Below are positions 49,972 to 61,120 of a stretch of 64,000 nucleotides of DNA, one piece after another. The position numbers and the translations under genes were made by a program. The notes under the pieces are model-generated. The model was not told where the DNA came from, did no database searches, and saw only the letters and a list, made by a program, of their open reading frames with translations. The first letter of the stretch is position 1, and every line of letters begins with the position of its first letter. This DNA is from CAVUDO01 sp963740255 (GTDB lineage: Bacteria > Actinomycetota > Actinomycetes > Mycobacteriales > Cryptosporangiaceae), in the NCBI GenBank assembly GCA_963740255.1, contig CAVUDO010000006.1, forward strand, positions 558,001 to 622,000, in the 5' to 3' direction.

Positions 49972-50918
49972 CCGTCCTGCCGCCCGCAATGGCGGCGCCC
50001 CAGCGCGTGCCGCCCGTCCAGCAGCCGTCGACGCCGGTCCCGGGTCTGCCGGTCCCGGGTCTGCCGGCACCGGGCTCCCAGCCTCTCGTCGTCCGCGACC
50101 GCGACAGCCTGGCGGCGGTCACGCGCCGGTCGGCTGGTCCCGTCGCCGTCGTGATGACGATGGGGGCGCTGCACGCCGGACACGCCGCGCTGCTCCGGCA
50201 GGCGCGGGTCCGCGGCGCCACCGTGGTCGCGACGGTGTTCGTCAACCCGCTGCAGTTCGGCCCGCAGGAGGACTTCGACCGGTACCCCCGCACGTTCGAG
50301 GCCGACCTGGCGGTCTGCGCCGACGAAGGCGTGGACGTGGTGTTCGCGCCCCCCCGCGAGGTCGTCTACCCGCACGGCGAGCCGCTCGTCCGGGTCGACC
50401 CCGGCCCGCTCGGCGAACGGTTCGAAGGCGCCAGCCGTCCCGGCTTCTTCCACGGTGTGCTGACCGTCGTGCTCAAGCTGCTGCACCTCACCGGCGCGGA
50501 CGCGGCGTTTTTCGGCGAGAAGGACTACCAGCAGCTGACGCTGGTCCGGCACCTCGTCCGCGACCTCGACCTGGACGTCGAGATCGTCGGCGTACCCACC
50601 GTGCGCGAGCCGGACGGCCTGGCGCTCTCCAGCCGGAACCGCTACCTGGCCCCGGACGAACGGCGGTCGGCGCCCGCGTTGAGCGCCGCGCTGCGTGCCG
50701 GTGCGGCCGCCGCGTCCGACGGGGCCGCCGCGGCCGAAGCCGCCGCCCACGCGGTGCTCGCCGCCGCGCCCGGCGTCGCGCTGGACTACCTCGCCGTCAC
50801 CGCACCCGACCTCGGTGGTCCACCGGCGTCCGGCGAGGCCCGGATGCTGGTCGCCGCCCGGGTCGGCGCCACCCGCCTGATCGACAACCTCCCCCTGAGG
50901 CTCGGAGGGGTGCGCTGA
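49968..50918 (+). CDS. panC: Pantothenate synthetase
   Basis: 316 aa. The ATP-binding HxGH motif is MTMGALHAGHAALLRQARVR. Other family segments are VVATVFVNPLQFGPQEDFDR, FFHGVLTVVLKLLHLTGADA, FFGEKDYQQL and DGLALSSRNRYLAPDERR. It joins pantoate and beta-alanine via a pantoyl-adenylate. The first 45 residues are a Pro-rich extension with a repeated VPGLPVPGLPAPG, probably disordered. ATG 49968 overlaps the DUF2520 stop by 4 nt, and the panC stop overlaps panD ATG by 1 nt. The pathway here feeds CoA together with coaX further down. Confidence 0.94.
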   Translation: MTVLPPAMAAPQRVPPVQQPSTPVPGLPVPGLPAPGSQPLVVRDRDSLAAVTRRSAGPVAVVMTMGALHAGHAALLRQARVRGATVVATVFVNPLQFGPQEDFDRYPRTFEADLAVCADEGVDVVFAPPREVVYPHGEPLVRVDPGPLGERFEGASRPGFFHGVLTVVLKLLHLTGADAAFFGEKDYQQLTLVRHLVRDLDLDVEIVGVPTVREPDGLALSSRNRYLAPDERRSAPALSAALRAGAAAASDGAAAAEAAAHAVLAAAPGVALDYLAVTAPDLGGPPASGEARMLVAARVGATRLIDNLPLRLGGVR

Positions 50919-51400
50919 TGTTCCGCACGATGCTCAAGTCCAAGATCCACCGGGCCACGGTGACCCAGGCCGACCTGCACTACGTCGGCTCGGTGACCAT
51001 CGACGCCGACCTCTGCGACGCCGCCGACCTGCTCGACGGCGAACAGGTCGCGATCGTCGACATCACCAACGGCGCCCGGCTGGAGACGTACGTGATCCGC
51101 GGGCCGCGCGGCACCGGCGTGGTGGGGGTCAACGGCGCCGCCGCCCACCTGGTCCACCCCGGCGACCTCGTCATCCTGATCTCCTACGCCGTCATGACGG
51201 ACGCGGAGGCACGCGCCCACCGGCCCCGGATCGTCCACGTCGACGCCGGGAACGGGATCGTCGAGCTGGGTGCCGACCCCGCGTCGGCCGGCAGCCGTGC
51301 CGGACTCCGCTCCGGTCGCACCGCGGACGGTCCGGTGGCCGGCACCGCGCCGCCCGTGCCGGCGGCCGGCACGGCGCCGTCCACGCCGGCGGCCGGATGA
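50918..51400 (+). CDS. panD: Aspartate 1-decarboxylase
   Basis: 160 aa. The proenzyme core FRTMLKSKIHRATVTQADLH and HYVGSVTIDADLCDAADLLD contains the Gly24-Ser25 self-cleavage site that makes the pyruvoyl cofactor. LETYVIRGPRGTGVVGVNGA and VILISYAVMTDAEARAHRPR follow. The C-terminal 30 residues are an Ala/Pro tail beyond the usual length. It makes beta-alanine for pantothenate. ATG 50918 has GGAGGGG 7 nt upstream and overlaps the panC stop. Its stop overlaps nadB as ATGA. Confidence 0.95.
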   Translation: MFRTMLKSKIHRATVTQADLHYVGSVTIDADLCDAADLLDGEQVAIVDITNGARLETYVIRGPRGTGVVGVNGAAAHLVHPGDLVILISYAVMTDAEARAHRPRIVHVDAGNGIVELGADPASAGSRAGLRSGRTADGPVAGTAPPVPAAGTAPSTPAAG

Positions 51401-53085
51401 CGCACCCGACCGCGACCGTTTCCCGTCGTGGCCACGGCATCCAGGTGCCGCGCCGCCTGCTGGCGGCCGACCCGGGCTGGACGCTCGCCGCGGACGTCTG
51501 CGTGGTCGGCTCCGGCGTCGCCGGCCTCTGCGCCGCGCTGCACGCCCGCGCGGCCGGCCGGTCGGTGATCGTGGTGACCAAGGTGAACATCGACGACGGC
51601 TCCACCCGCTGGGCGCAGGGCGGCATCGCGGCCGTGCTCGACCCGCTGGACACCCCGGCCGCCCATGCGGAGGACACCCGGGTGGCTGGCGTCGGGCTCT
51701 GCGACCCGGCCGCCGTGGACGTCCTGGTGAAGGAGGGGCCGGCCCGGCTGCGCGAACTGATCGCTCTCGGTGCCGAGTTCGACCGCAATCCCGACGGCAC
51801 CCTGATGCTCACCCGCGAGGGCGGACACCATGCCAACCGGATCGTGCACGCCGGCGGCGACGCCACCGGCGCGGAGGTACAACGCGCCCTGCACGAGGCG
51901 ATCCGCCGCGACCCGGACATCCGGCTGGTCGAGCATGCGCTCGTGCTCGACCTGCTCACCGACGCGGCCGGCCGCGCCGCGGGCGTCACCCTGCACGTGC
52001 TGGGGGAGGGGACAGAGGACGGTGTCGGTGCGGTGCTCGCCCGGGCGGTGGTGCTGGCCACCGGTGGCATGGGCCAGGTCTACGCGTCCACCACCAACCC
52101 GAGCGTGTCCACCGGCGACGGGGTGGCGCTGGCCCTGCGCGCCGGTGCGGTGGTCACCGACGTGGAGTTCGTCCAGTTCCACCCCACCTCGCTCTACCTC
52201 GGCGCGGACGCCCCGGCCGGCCAGCAGCCGCTGGTCAGCGAGGCCATGCGGGGGGAGGGCGCCTACCTGTGCGACGACGCCGGCACCCGGTTCATGGTCG
52301 GCCGGCACCCGCTGGCCGAGCTGGCACCGCGGGACGTCGTCGCCAAGGGGATCACCACCGTGATGCTGGCCGCCGGCCGTGACCACGTCTGGCTGGACGC
52401 CCGCCACCTCGGTGCCGACTTCCTCGAACGCCGGTTCCCGTCCATCCTGGCCCGGTGTCGGCAGGCCGGGATCGATCCCGTCGCCGACCTGGTTCCGGTG
52501 GCGCCGGCCGCGCACTACGCGTCCGGCGGCGTCCGCACCGACCTCTATGGACGGACGAGCGTCCCGGGCCTCTACGCCTGCGGCGAGGTGGCCTGCACCG
52601 GCGTCCACGGCGCCAACCGGCTGGCGTCCAACTCGCTGCTGGAGGGGCTGGTCTTCGCCGGGCGGATCGGGGCCGACCTCGCGCTGCCGCTGCCGCCGCA
52701 GGCCGATCCGGTGCCGGCGGCCGACACGGACGCCTACGTGGTCTCGGCCACCACCCGCGACGGGCTGCAACGGGCGATGACCCGTGGCGCCGGGGTGATC
52801 CGCGTGGCCGCCAGCCTGCAGGAGACCGCCGGAGCACTGGCCGACCTGGGTGCGAAGCGTTCGGCCGAACCGCGTCCGGCCAGCTGGGAGGCGACCAACC
52901 TGCACACGGTGGCCACCGCACTCGTCACGGCGGCGGCAGCCCGGCAGGAGACCCGGGGCTGTCACTGGCGCCAGGACTTCCCCGCCGCCGAGGCCGCCTG
53001 GCACGGTCACCTCCTCGCCGCCGTGGGCGCCGACGGCGCCCTCACCGAGACCTACCAGGCGGCCGCGAGCCGGGGGGCGCCCTGA
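51397..53085 (+). CDS. nadB: L-aspartate oxidase
   Basis: 562 aa. The FAD-binding start is VCVVGSGVAGLCAALHARAA. STRWAQGGIAAVLDPLDTPA, REGGHHANRIVHAGGDATGA, HPTSLYLG and ASGGVRTDLYGRTSVPGLYA with GEVACTGVHGANRLASNSLL are NadB signatures, including the catalytic Arg/His/Thr environment. It oxidises L-Asp to iminoaspartate for quinolinate (NAD) synthesis. nadA is not in this operon, so it must be elsewhere. Coupled starts on both ends link it to panD and nadC. Confidence 0.95.
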   Translation: MTHPTATVSRRGHGIQVPRRLLAADPGWTLAADVCVVGSGVAGLCAALHARAAGRSVIVVTKVNIDDGSTRWAQGGIAAVLDPLDTPAAHAEDTRVAGVGLCDPAAVDVLVKEGPARLRELIALGAEFDRNPDGTLMLTREGGHHANRIVHAGGDATGAEVQRALHEAIRRDPDIRLVEHALVLDLLTDAAGRAAGVTLHVLGEGTEDGVGAVLARAVVLATGGMGQVYASTTNPSVSTGDGVALALRAGAVVTDVEFVQFHPTSLYLGADAPAGQQPLVSEAMRGEGAYLCDDAGTRFMVGRHPLAELAPRDVVAKGITTVMLAAGRDHVWLDARHLGADFLERRFPSILARCRQAGIDPVADLVPVAPAAHYASGGVRTDLYGRTSVPGLYACGEVACTGVHGANRLASNSLLEGLVFAGRIGADLALPLPPQADPVPAADTDAYVVSATTRDGLQRAMTRGAGVIRVAASLQETAGALADLGAKRSAEPRPASWEATNLHTVATALVTAAAARQETRGCHWRQDFPAAEAAWHGHLLAAVGADGALTETYQAAASRGAP

Positions 53086-53981
53086 TGCTCTCACCGTCCA
53101 CTCTGGACCTGCTCGCCGGCACCGGACTCGAACCGGCCTACGTGGAGGATCTCGCGCGGCGCACGCTCGCCGAGGACCTGGGCGATCCGCACGGCGTCGA
53201 CGTCACCAGCGAGGCCACGATCCCCGCCGACCAGACCGGGGTCGCCGACCTGGTCGCCCGGGCGCCGGGCACGGTGGCCGGGCTCGGCGTGGCGTCGGCG
53301 GTGTTCGACCTCGTGGGGGCCGGCGCGTTCGTCGCGGCGGTGGCGGACGGCGCGGCGGTGGCGCGGGGCGATGTCGTGGCCACCGTCACCGGGAGGACCC
53401 GCGCGCTGCTCACCGCGGAGCGCAGCGCCCTGAACCTGCTCTGCCGCGGGTCCGGAGTCGCCACCCACACCCAGGCGTGGGCCGACGCCCTGGCCGGTAC
53501 CGGGACGCAGGTGCTGGACACCCGCAAGACCACGCCCGGACTGCGTGCGCTGGAGAAGTACGCCGTCCGGGCCGGCGGCGGAACGAACAAGCGGAGGGGC
53601 CTGCACGATGTCGCGATGGTCAAGGACAACCACCGGCTCGCGGCCGGCTCGGTCACCGCGGCCTACCGGGCCGTCCGGCTGGCGTACCCCGACGTGGCGG
53701 TGCAGGTGGAGGTGAGCACCGTGGCCGAGGCGGTTGAGGCCGTGGCGGCAGGGGCGACGTTCCTGCTCTGCGACAACATGGCCCCGGCGGTACTGCGCGA
53801 GGTTGTCGCGGCGGTGGGCAGCGAGGCCGAGCTGGAGGCCACCGGCGGGCTGACCCTCGCCCGCGCCCGCGAGTTCGCCGAGACCGGCGTCGACTACCTC
53901 TCCGTCGGCGCCCTGACGCACTCTTCCCCCATCCTCGACATCGCGATGGATCTGCGTGCCACGCCGGCCATGGAGACCTGA
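53085..53981 (+). CDS. nadC: Nicotinate-nucleotide pyrophosphorylase (quinolinate phosphoribosyltransferase)
   Basis: 298 aa. The sequence DLARRTLAEDLGDPHGVDVT, LLTAERSALNLLCRGSGVAT, QVLDTRKTTPGLRALEKYAV and AVRAGGGTNKRRGLHDVAMV with KDNH, plus VQVEVSTVAEAVEAVAAGAT and LEATGGLT are the type-II PRTase barrel motifs binding PRPP and quinolinate. It makes nicotinate mononucleotide. ATG 53085 overlaps the nadB stop, and the stop overlaps coaX ATG, by 1 nt each. Confidence 0.95.
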   Translation: MLSPSTLDLLAGTGLEPAYVEDLARRTLAEDLGDPHGVDVTSEATIPADQTGVADLVARAPGTVAGLGVASAVFDLVGAGAFVAAVADGAAVARGDVVATVTGRTRALLTAERSALNLLCRGSGVATHTQAWADALAGTGTQVLDTRKTTPGLRALEKYAVRAGGGTNKRRGLHDVAMVKDNHRLAAGSVTAAYRAVRLAYPDVAVQVEVSTVAEAVEAVAAGATFLLCDNMAPAVLREVVAAVGSEAELEATGGLTLARAREFAETGVDYLSVGALTHSSPILDIAMDLRATPAMET

Positions 53982-54739
53982 TGCTTCTGACCATCGACGT
54001 CGGGAACACCAACATCGTGCTGGCCACGTTCGACGGTGAGACGTTGGTGCACTCCTGGCGGGTGCGCACCGATTCCCGGATGACCGCCGACGAACTGGCC
54101 CTGACGTTCCGCGGCCTGCTCGCCGGCGACGCCGTCCAGGTCACCGGGGTGGCGGCGTGCTCGACCGTGCCGGCGACGCTGCGCGAGCTGCGGACGATGC
54201 TCGGCCGGTACTACCCCGACCTTCCCACGGTGATCGTCGAGCCGGGCGTGAAGACCGGGGTGCAGATCCTGATGGACAACCCGAAGGAGGTGGGCTCCGA
54301 CCGGATCATGAACACCCTCGGTGCCCACCACCTCTACGGCGGCCCGGCCGTGGTGGTCGACTTCGGCACGTCGACCAACTTCGACGTGGTGGGGGCGGAC
54401 GGGGAGTTCCTCGGGGGTGCGCTCGCTCCCGGCATCGACATCTCGGTGGACGCGCTGGCCGCCCGGGCCGCGCAGTTGCGCAAGGTCGAACTGGTGCGGC
54501 CCCGCTCGGTGATCGGCAAGAACACCGTGGAAGCCCTGCAGTCCGGCATCATCTACGGCTTCGCCGGCCAGGTGGACGGGATCGCCGCGCGGATCGTCGC
54601 CGAGGTCGGCGGGGTGCGGGCCGTGGTCGCCACCGGCGGACTGGCACCGCTGGTGATCGCCGAGTCCGTCGAGATCACCCACCACGAACCCAACCTCACG
54701 CTGATCGGGCTCCGCCTGGCCTTCGAGAAGAACCTCTAG
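53981..54739 (+). CDS. coaX: Type III pantothenate kinase
   Basis: 252 aa. The ASKHA-fold start is LLTIDVGNTNIVLATFDGET, with GSDRIMNTLGAHHLYGGPAV (catalytic Asp region) and VVVDFGTSTNFDVVGADGEF, then APGIDISVDALAARAAQLRK. It phosphorylates pantothenate, the first CoA step, without feedback by CoA. It closes the DUF2520-panC-panD-nadB-nadC-coaX operon; ATG 53981 overlaps the nadC stop (TGATG). Short 3' gap, convergent with the next gene. Confidence 0.94.
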   Translation: MLLTIDVGNTNIVLATFDGETLVHSWRVRTDSRMTADELALTFRGLLAGDAVQVTGVAACSTVPATLRELRTMLGRYYPDLPTVIVEPGVKTGVQILMDNPKEVGSDRIMNTLGAHHLYGGPAVVVDFGTSTNFDVVGADGEFLGGALAPGIDISVDALAARAAQLRKVELVRPRSVIGKNTVEALQSGIIYGFAGQVDGIAARIVAEVGGVRAVVATGGLAPLVIAESVEITHHEPNLTLIGLRLAFEKNL

Positions 54740-54790
54740 TGGGCGGCCCGTCCAGGTCAGAGCACTTCTGTATTGCCGGGCGCGAGGGGC

Positions 54791-55759
54791 TCAGGACGCG
54801 GCGATGTAGGCCTTGACGATCTCGGTCGCCGCCTTGGTGGCGTCCTCGGGGGTCATGTCGCTGAGGGAGAACTGGGCGTAGACGGTGAGGTTGCCGTCGA
54901 CCGCCTGGATCTTGACCGAGCTGACCTGGCCCGACGACGACCGGGTGACCATGTAGGCCTTCTCGCCCACGCCGGACACGTCGGTCACGGTGGAGCCGGA
55001 GACGCTTTCGTCGCCCTTGCGGTCGGATTCGTACCCCCGCATGCCACGCTCGGTGGCGGTGCGTCCGGCGAAGTCGTCGTACAGCACGGCCGTCACCCCG
55101 AGGTAGCCCGACCGGGCGCTGCCCTTGGCCACCGAGCCGGAGCAGAAGTACAGCGCCGTGGGGCCGATGTCGGAGTCGCGGCCCGACGGGCTCTCGATCG
55201 CCAGCCCCTGGCTCGACAGCGCTCCGTTCACCGGTGCGCAGGAGTCGGTGAATGCCTTGTGGACGCGTCCGTTGCTGGGGGAGTCGTTCGAGTCCGTCGT
55301 CGGGCCACCCGACCGGGCGACCGTGGGACTGGACGACGGGTCCGTGTTGCTCTGGGACACCGCGACCGCGGTCAGCACGCCGCCGCCGATGCACAGCAGC
55401 AGGACCACCGCGCCGATCACCAACCCGACGATGAGGCCGGTGCGGGACTTCGGCGGCGGGGGCGGCGCGCCGTAGGGGAAGCCTCCACCAGGCGGGCCGT
55501 ACGGGGCTCCGGGAGCGGCGCCGTACTGCGGCCCGTAGGGCGAGCCGCCCGGCGGCATGTACTGGGTGGCATCGGGCGGGCCCTGCGGCGCCCCGCCCGG
55601 CGGCCCGTACTGCGGATCTGGCTGCTGCCCGTAAGGTGCGCCGGACGAGGGCGGCTGTCCGTAAGGTGCGCCGGACGAGGGCGGCTGTCCGTAAGGTGCG
55701 CCGGACGAGGGCGGCTGTGGTTCCTGCGGCCAGGACGGTCCGCCGTACGGTGAGCTCAT
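54791..55759 (-). CDS. Single-pass membrane protein with Pro/Gly/Tyr-rich repeat N-terminus
   Basis: 322 aa. The first 110 residues are a disordered cytoplasmic tail with three tandem PPSSGAPYGQ repeats and further PYGPP motifs. One membrane segment (LIVGLVIGAVVLLLCIGGGV, about 108-127) leads to an extracellular domain of 190 residues with two Cys (SCAPV and YFCSG) that could pair. No domain is recognised. The gene is convergent with coaX and divergent from lysS. ATG 55759 is the only start consistent with the repeats. Confidence 0.75.
   Translation of the reverse strand: MSSPYGGPSWPQEPQPPSSGAPYGQPPSSGAPYGQPPSSGAPYGQQPDPQYGPPGGAPQGPPDATQYMPPGGSPYGPQYGAAPGAPYGPPGGGFPYGAPPPPPKSRTGLIVGLVIGAVVLLLCIGGGVLTAVAVSQSNTDPSSSPTVARSGGPTTDSNDSPSNGRVHKAFTDSCAPVNGALSSQGLAIESPSGRDSDIGPTALYFCSGSVAKGSARSGYLGVTAVLYDDFAGRTATERGMRGYESDRKGDESVSGSTVTDVSGVGEKAYMVTRSSSGQVSSVKIQAVDGNLTVYAQFSLSDMTPEDATKAATEIVKAYIAAS
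55629..55718 (-). repeat. Three tandem 30-bp repeats in the Pro-rich membrane protein
   Basis: Three perfect copies of a 30-nt unit beginning CCGTAAGGTGCGCCGGACGA (55629-55658, 55659-55688, 55689-55718). Each encodes one PPSSGAPYGQ decapeptide, so copy changes keep the frame. Confidence 0.95.
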
Positions 55760-55936
55760 GTCTGGGTCTCTCTCCAGTGGTCTTGTTGCCGCCGATCCTT
55801 GCAGAACCCCCTGACGGGGAGCACGTGGCCCGGCTGCGGACCGCTCTCGTGCCGGCGGCGGGCCGGCAGCGCCGTGCCGCGGCGGTCGCTGCCGGCGGCA
55901 GAAATTCGGGGGCGACAGGCTCGATAGTGTTCTGAC

Positions 55937-57466
55937 GTGACCGAGACCCCGCCCCTCGACGCCCCGCCGTCCGAGGGGGAGCTCCCCGAACCAGACGACC
56001 TCCCCGACCAGCTCCAGGTCCGACGCGAGAAGCGGGACCGGATGCTCGCCGAAGGCGTCGAGCCGTACGTCCTCGGCTTCGACCGCACGACGACGCTGGC
56101 CGCGCTCCGGGAGAAGTACGCCGACCTCCCCGCCGACGCCAGGACGGGGGAGCGGGTTGCGGTGACCGGCCGGGTGATCTTCGCCCGGAACGCCGGCAAG
56201 CTCTGCTTCGCGACGTTGCGTGAGGGAAGCGGTACGGAACTACAGGCGATGCTGAGCCTCGCGAACGTCGGCGAGGAGTCGCTCACCCGGTGGAAAGCCC
56301 TGGTCGACCTCGGCGACCACGTGGGGGTCGAGGGTGAGGTGATCACCTCCCGCCGGGGCGAGCTGTCCGTCCTCGCCGACCGCTGGGAGATCACCTCCAA
56401 GGCGCTGCGACCGTTGCCGGTCGCGCACCGGCCGCTGTCGGAGGAGACCCGGGTACGGCAGCGCTACGTCGACCTGATCGTGCGTCCGCAGGCCCGCGAG
56501 ATCGTGCACACCCGCGCCGCGGTGGTCCGGGGGATGCGCGATTCGCTGCACCGGCGCGACTTCCTCGAGATCGAGACACCGATGCTGCAGGTGCTCGCCG
56601 GTGGCGCCGCCGCCCGCCCGTTCGTCACGCACATCAATGCGTACGACATGCCGATGTACCTGCGGATCGCGCCCGAACTCTTCCTCAAGCGGGCGGTCGT
56701 CGGGGGAATCGACCGCGTTTTCGAACTCAACCGGAACTTTCGCAACGAGGGCGCGGATTCCTCGCACAACCCCGAGTTCGTGATGCTCGAAGCCTATGAG
56801 GCGTACGGCGACTACGACACGATGGCGACGCTCACGCGTGATCTTGTCCAGGACGCGGCGAGGAACGTGTTCGGTTCTCACGTGGTCACGCACGGCGACG
56901 GTACCGAACACGATCTCGGCGGAGAGTGGAACGCGGTCACGTTGTACGGTTCGGTTTCCGTCGCGTTGGGTGCGGAGATCACGCCCGAGACACCGCGACC
57001 CACGCTCGTCGCGTACGCGGAGAAGCACGGCATCGGCGTGGATCCGAAGTGGGTGCCCGGAAAGCTGGTCGAGGAACTGTTCGAGGAACTCGTCATCCCC
57101 ACGCTGTCCGGTCCGACCTTTGTGCGCGACTTTCCGGAAGACACCTCTCCGCTCACCCGCCAGCACCGTTCGACACCCGGCCTCACCGAGAAGTGGGACC
57201 TCTACGTCGGTGGCTTCGAGCTGGCGACCGGATACTCCGAGCTGGTCGATCCCGTGGTGCAACGGGCCAGGCTGCAGTCCCAGGCGGCGCTGGGAGAGCA
57301 GGGCGACGACGAGGCGATGCGCCTGGACGAGGACTTCCTCCGGGCCCTGGAGTACGGGATGCCGCCGTCGGGCGGCCTGGGGCTGGGGCTGGACCGGCTG
57401 CTGATGGCACTCACCGGTCTCGGGATCCGGGAGACGATTCTCTTCCCGCTGGTCCGGCCGCAATAG
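55937..57466 (+). CDS. lysS: Lysyl-tRNA synthetase (class II)
   Basis: 509 aa. An OB-fold anticodon domain (RVAVTGRVIFARNAGKLCFA, LVDLGDHVGVEGEV) is followed by the class-II core: motif 1 FLEIETPMLQVLAGGAAARP, motif 2 RVFELNRNFRNEGADSSHNP, motif 3 GGLGLGLDRLLMALTGLGIR. It charges tRNA-Lys with lysine. GTG 55937 starts the protein; TAGTGT (55924-55929) lies 7 nt upstream and no Shine-Dalgarno is seen, so it may be leaderless. Its place before lsr2 and clpC is the usual actinobacterial one. Confidence 0.95.
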   Translation: MTETPPLDAPPSEGELPEPDDLPDQLQVRREKRDRMLAEGVEPYVLGFDRTTTLAALREKYADLPADARTGERVAVTGRVIFARNAGKLCFATLREGSGTELQAMLSLANVGEESLTRWKALVDLGDHVGVEGEVITSRRGELSVLADRWEITSKALRPLPVAHRPLSEETRVRQRYVDLIVRPQAREIVHTRAAVVRGMRDSLHRRDFLEIETPMLQVLAGGAAARPFVTHINAYDMPMYLRIAPELFLKRAVVGGIDRVFELNRNFRNEGADSSHNPEFVMLEAYEAYGDYDTMATLTRDLVQDAARNVFGSHVVTHGDGTEHDLGGEWNAVTLYGSVSVALGAEITPETPRPTLVAYAEKHGIGVDPKWVPGKLVEELFEELVIPTLSGPTFVRDFPEDTSPLTRQHRSTPGLTEKWDLYVGGFELATGYSELVDPVVQRARLQSQAALGEQGDDEAMRLDEDFLRALEYGMPPSGGLGLGLDRLLMALTGLGIRETILFPLVRPQ

Positions 57467-57517
57467 CAAGCGCTCCCGACTCGGGAACATGGGTGGGTTC
57501 GCCGCCGCGCGTCGGGA

Positions 57518-57547
57518 TTGGCAGAATCCGCGTCGGCATGCTTTTAT
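57518..57547 (+). promoter_or_regulatory. Candidate lsr2 promoter
   Basis: TTGGCA (57518-57523) as -35 and TTTTAT (57542-57547) as -10, 18 nt apart, 49 nt before the lsr2 GTG. The surrounding 57535-57570 is AT-rich, as would suit binding and autoregulation by Lsr2. Confidence 0.5.
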
Positions 57548-57595
57548 TCACCCATTCAGTTCGTTTGCGCACTCGGGGATAGCTGGAGGAATGAC

Positions 57596-57937
57596 GTGGC
57601 CAAGAGGACCCAGACCTTTCTCGTCGACGACATCGACGGCGGGGAGGCTGACGAGACGCTGACGTTCTCGCTCGACGGAGTCGCGTACGAGATCGACTTG
57701 TCGGCGAAGAATGCCGGCGCGTTGCGCGATGTCGTCGCTCCCTATGTCGGTGCGGCCCGAAAGGCGGGTCGCGGTGGCGCCCGGCCGGCGGTCCGCCGCA
57801 CTGGCGGTGGCACTGCGACTGCTGACCGTGAGCAGAACCAGGCGATTCGGGAATGGGCGAAGCGGAAGGGCTTCAAGGTCTCCGACCGCGGCCGGATTCC
57901 CGCCGAGATCGTCGAGAGCTACCACGCGGCCGGCTGA
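57596..57937 (+). CDS. lsr2: Nucleoid-associated protein Lsr2
   Basis: 113 aa. The N-terminal dimerisation domain reads KRTQTFLVDDIDGGEADETL and VAYEIDLSAKNAGALRDVVA. The C-terminal DNA-binding domain has the AT-hook-like core NQAIREWAKRKGFKVSDRGR, with conserved RGR that enters the minor groove of AT-rich DNA. It bridges and silences AT-rich, often foreign, DNA. GTG 57596 has GGAGGA 5 nt upstream. A strong terminator follows. Confidence 0.96.
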   Translation: MAKRTQTFLVDDIDGGEADETLTFSLDGVAYEIDLSAKNAGALRDVVAPYVGAARKAGRGGARPAVRRTGGGTATADREQNQAIREWAKRKGFKVSDRGRIPAEIVESYHAAG

Positions 57938-57950
57938 CCGCCAGGACTCG

Positions 57951-57993
57951 AGGACGGTGGGCTGGGCGCATTCGACCTGGCCCACCGTCCTTT
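57951..57993 (+). terminator. Terminator after lsr2
   Basis: AGGACGGTGGGC (57951-57962) pairs with GCCCACCGTCCT (57980-57991), a 12-bp stem with a 17-nt loop, followed by TTCTCT. It starts 14 nt after the lsr2 stop. Confidence 0.88.
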
Positions 57994-58417
57994 CTCTGTG
58001 CCGGTGGGCGGCCTCGCCGCCCGACGGAGCGCTTCGGCACAGGAGCACGGGTAGGCCGGGAGGGTGTGTCACGGGCCTCCGGACGTCGACCCGGAGCGGC
58101 CGCCCGCTGCTCGCCGGTCACCGCCCGGGAGGTGCCGGTGGCGGGAAGAGCTGGCAGGCCGGCGCGGACCGTCGCGGCTACCGTGGTGGCTGTTCACGCT
58201 TTCGCTCAGAGCGTAGGGGCCGTCGGAACGGACCAGCCCCCCGCGAGGTTCTGGCTGGTGAAACGGGAACGGCCCGCCGGAGTGTCGGACCGTGCCGGGA
58301 TACTGGTTCCGGTCCGGGTGGCCAGGCGTCATTGCCCGACTACAGTGGTTGCCAGGAGGCCAGCAGGCGTCCGACGACCACACGGTGCCCCCATTGGCAC
58401 GTGAGGAGCAAAGAGGG
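57994..58417 (+). other. clpC upstream region, about 420 bp
   Basis: No gene is supported here on either strand. Apart from the ClgR-type box at 58203-58213 I see no clear -35/-10 pair. The clpC Shine-Dalgarno GAGGAG/AGAGGG is at 58403-58416. Confidence 0.4.
58203..58213. promoter_or_regulatory. clpC: ClgR-type operator upstream of clpC
   Basis: CGCTCAGAGCG fits the core CGCYNANRGCG that I recall for the ClgR activator of Corynebacterium and Streptomyces; flanks TTT… and …TAG also fit W/WWS positions except one. It lies 205 nt before the clpC ATG. ClgR is known to activate clp genes, so this is the expected target. Confidence 0.6.
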
Positions 58418-60955
<2,538 letters not shown>

Positions 60956-60982
60956 CGACCGCAAGTCTCACCGCGTCGAACC

Positions 60983-61017
60983 GGGGCGGGTCCGGACTCG
61001 TCCGGACCCGCCCCTTT
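60983..61017 (+). terminator. Terminator after clpC
   Basis: GGGGCGGGTCCGGA (60983-60996), CTCG loop, TCCGGACCCGCCCC (61001-61014), then TTTCGT: a perfect 14-bp stem with a short T-tract, 27 nt after the stop. Confidence 0.93.
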
Positions 61018-61120
61018 CGTCAGCCCGGTTCACCGAACGTGCCGTCCGACCAGGTGTTCTGGGAACCGTTTCCCATCCATCCGGGGCGCTTCGGCGCCGA
61101 CGTCCGGCTTATCGTGGTGT

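Noticed and set aside
57481..57500. Short CCCGA/TCGGG dyad after lysS as a terminator
   Set aside because: The arms are 5 bp with a 1-nt centre, too small to form a stable hairpin.
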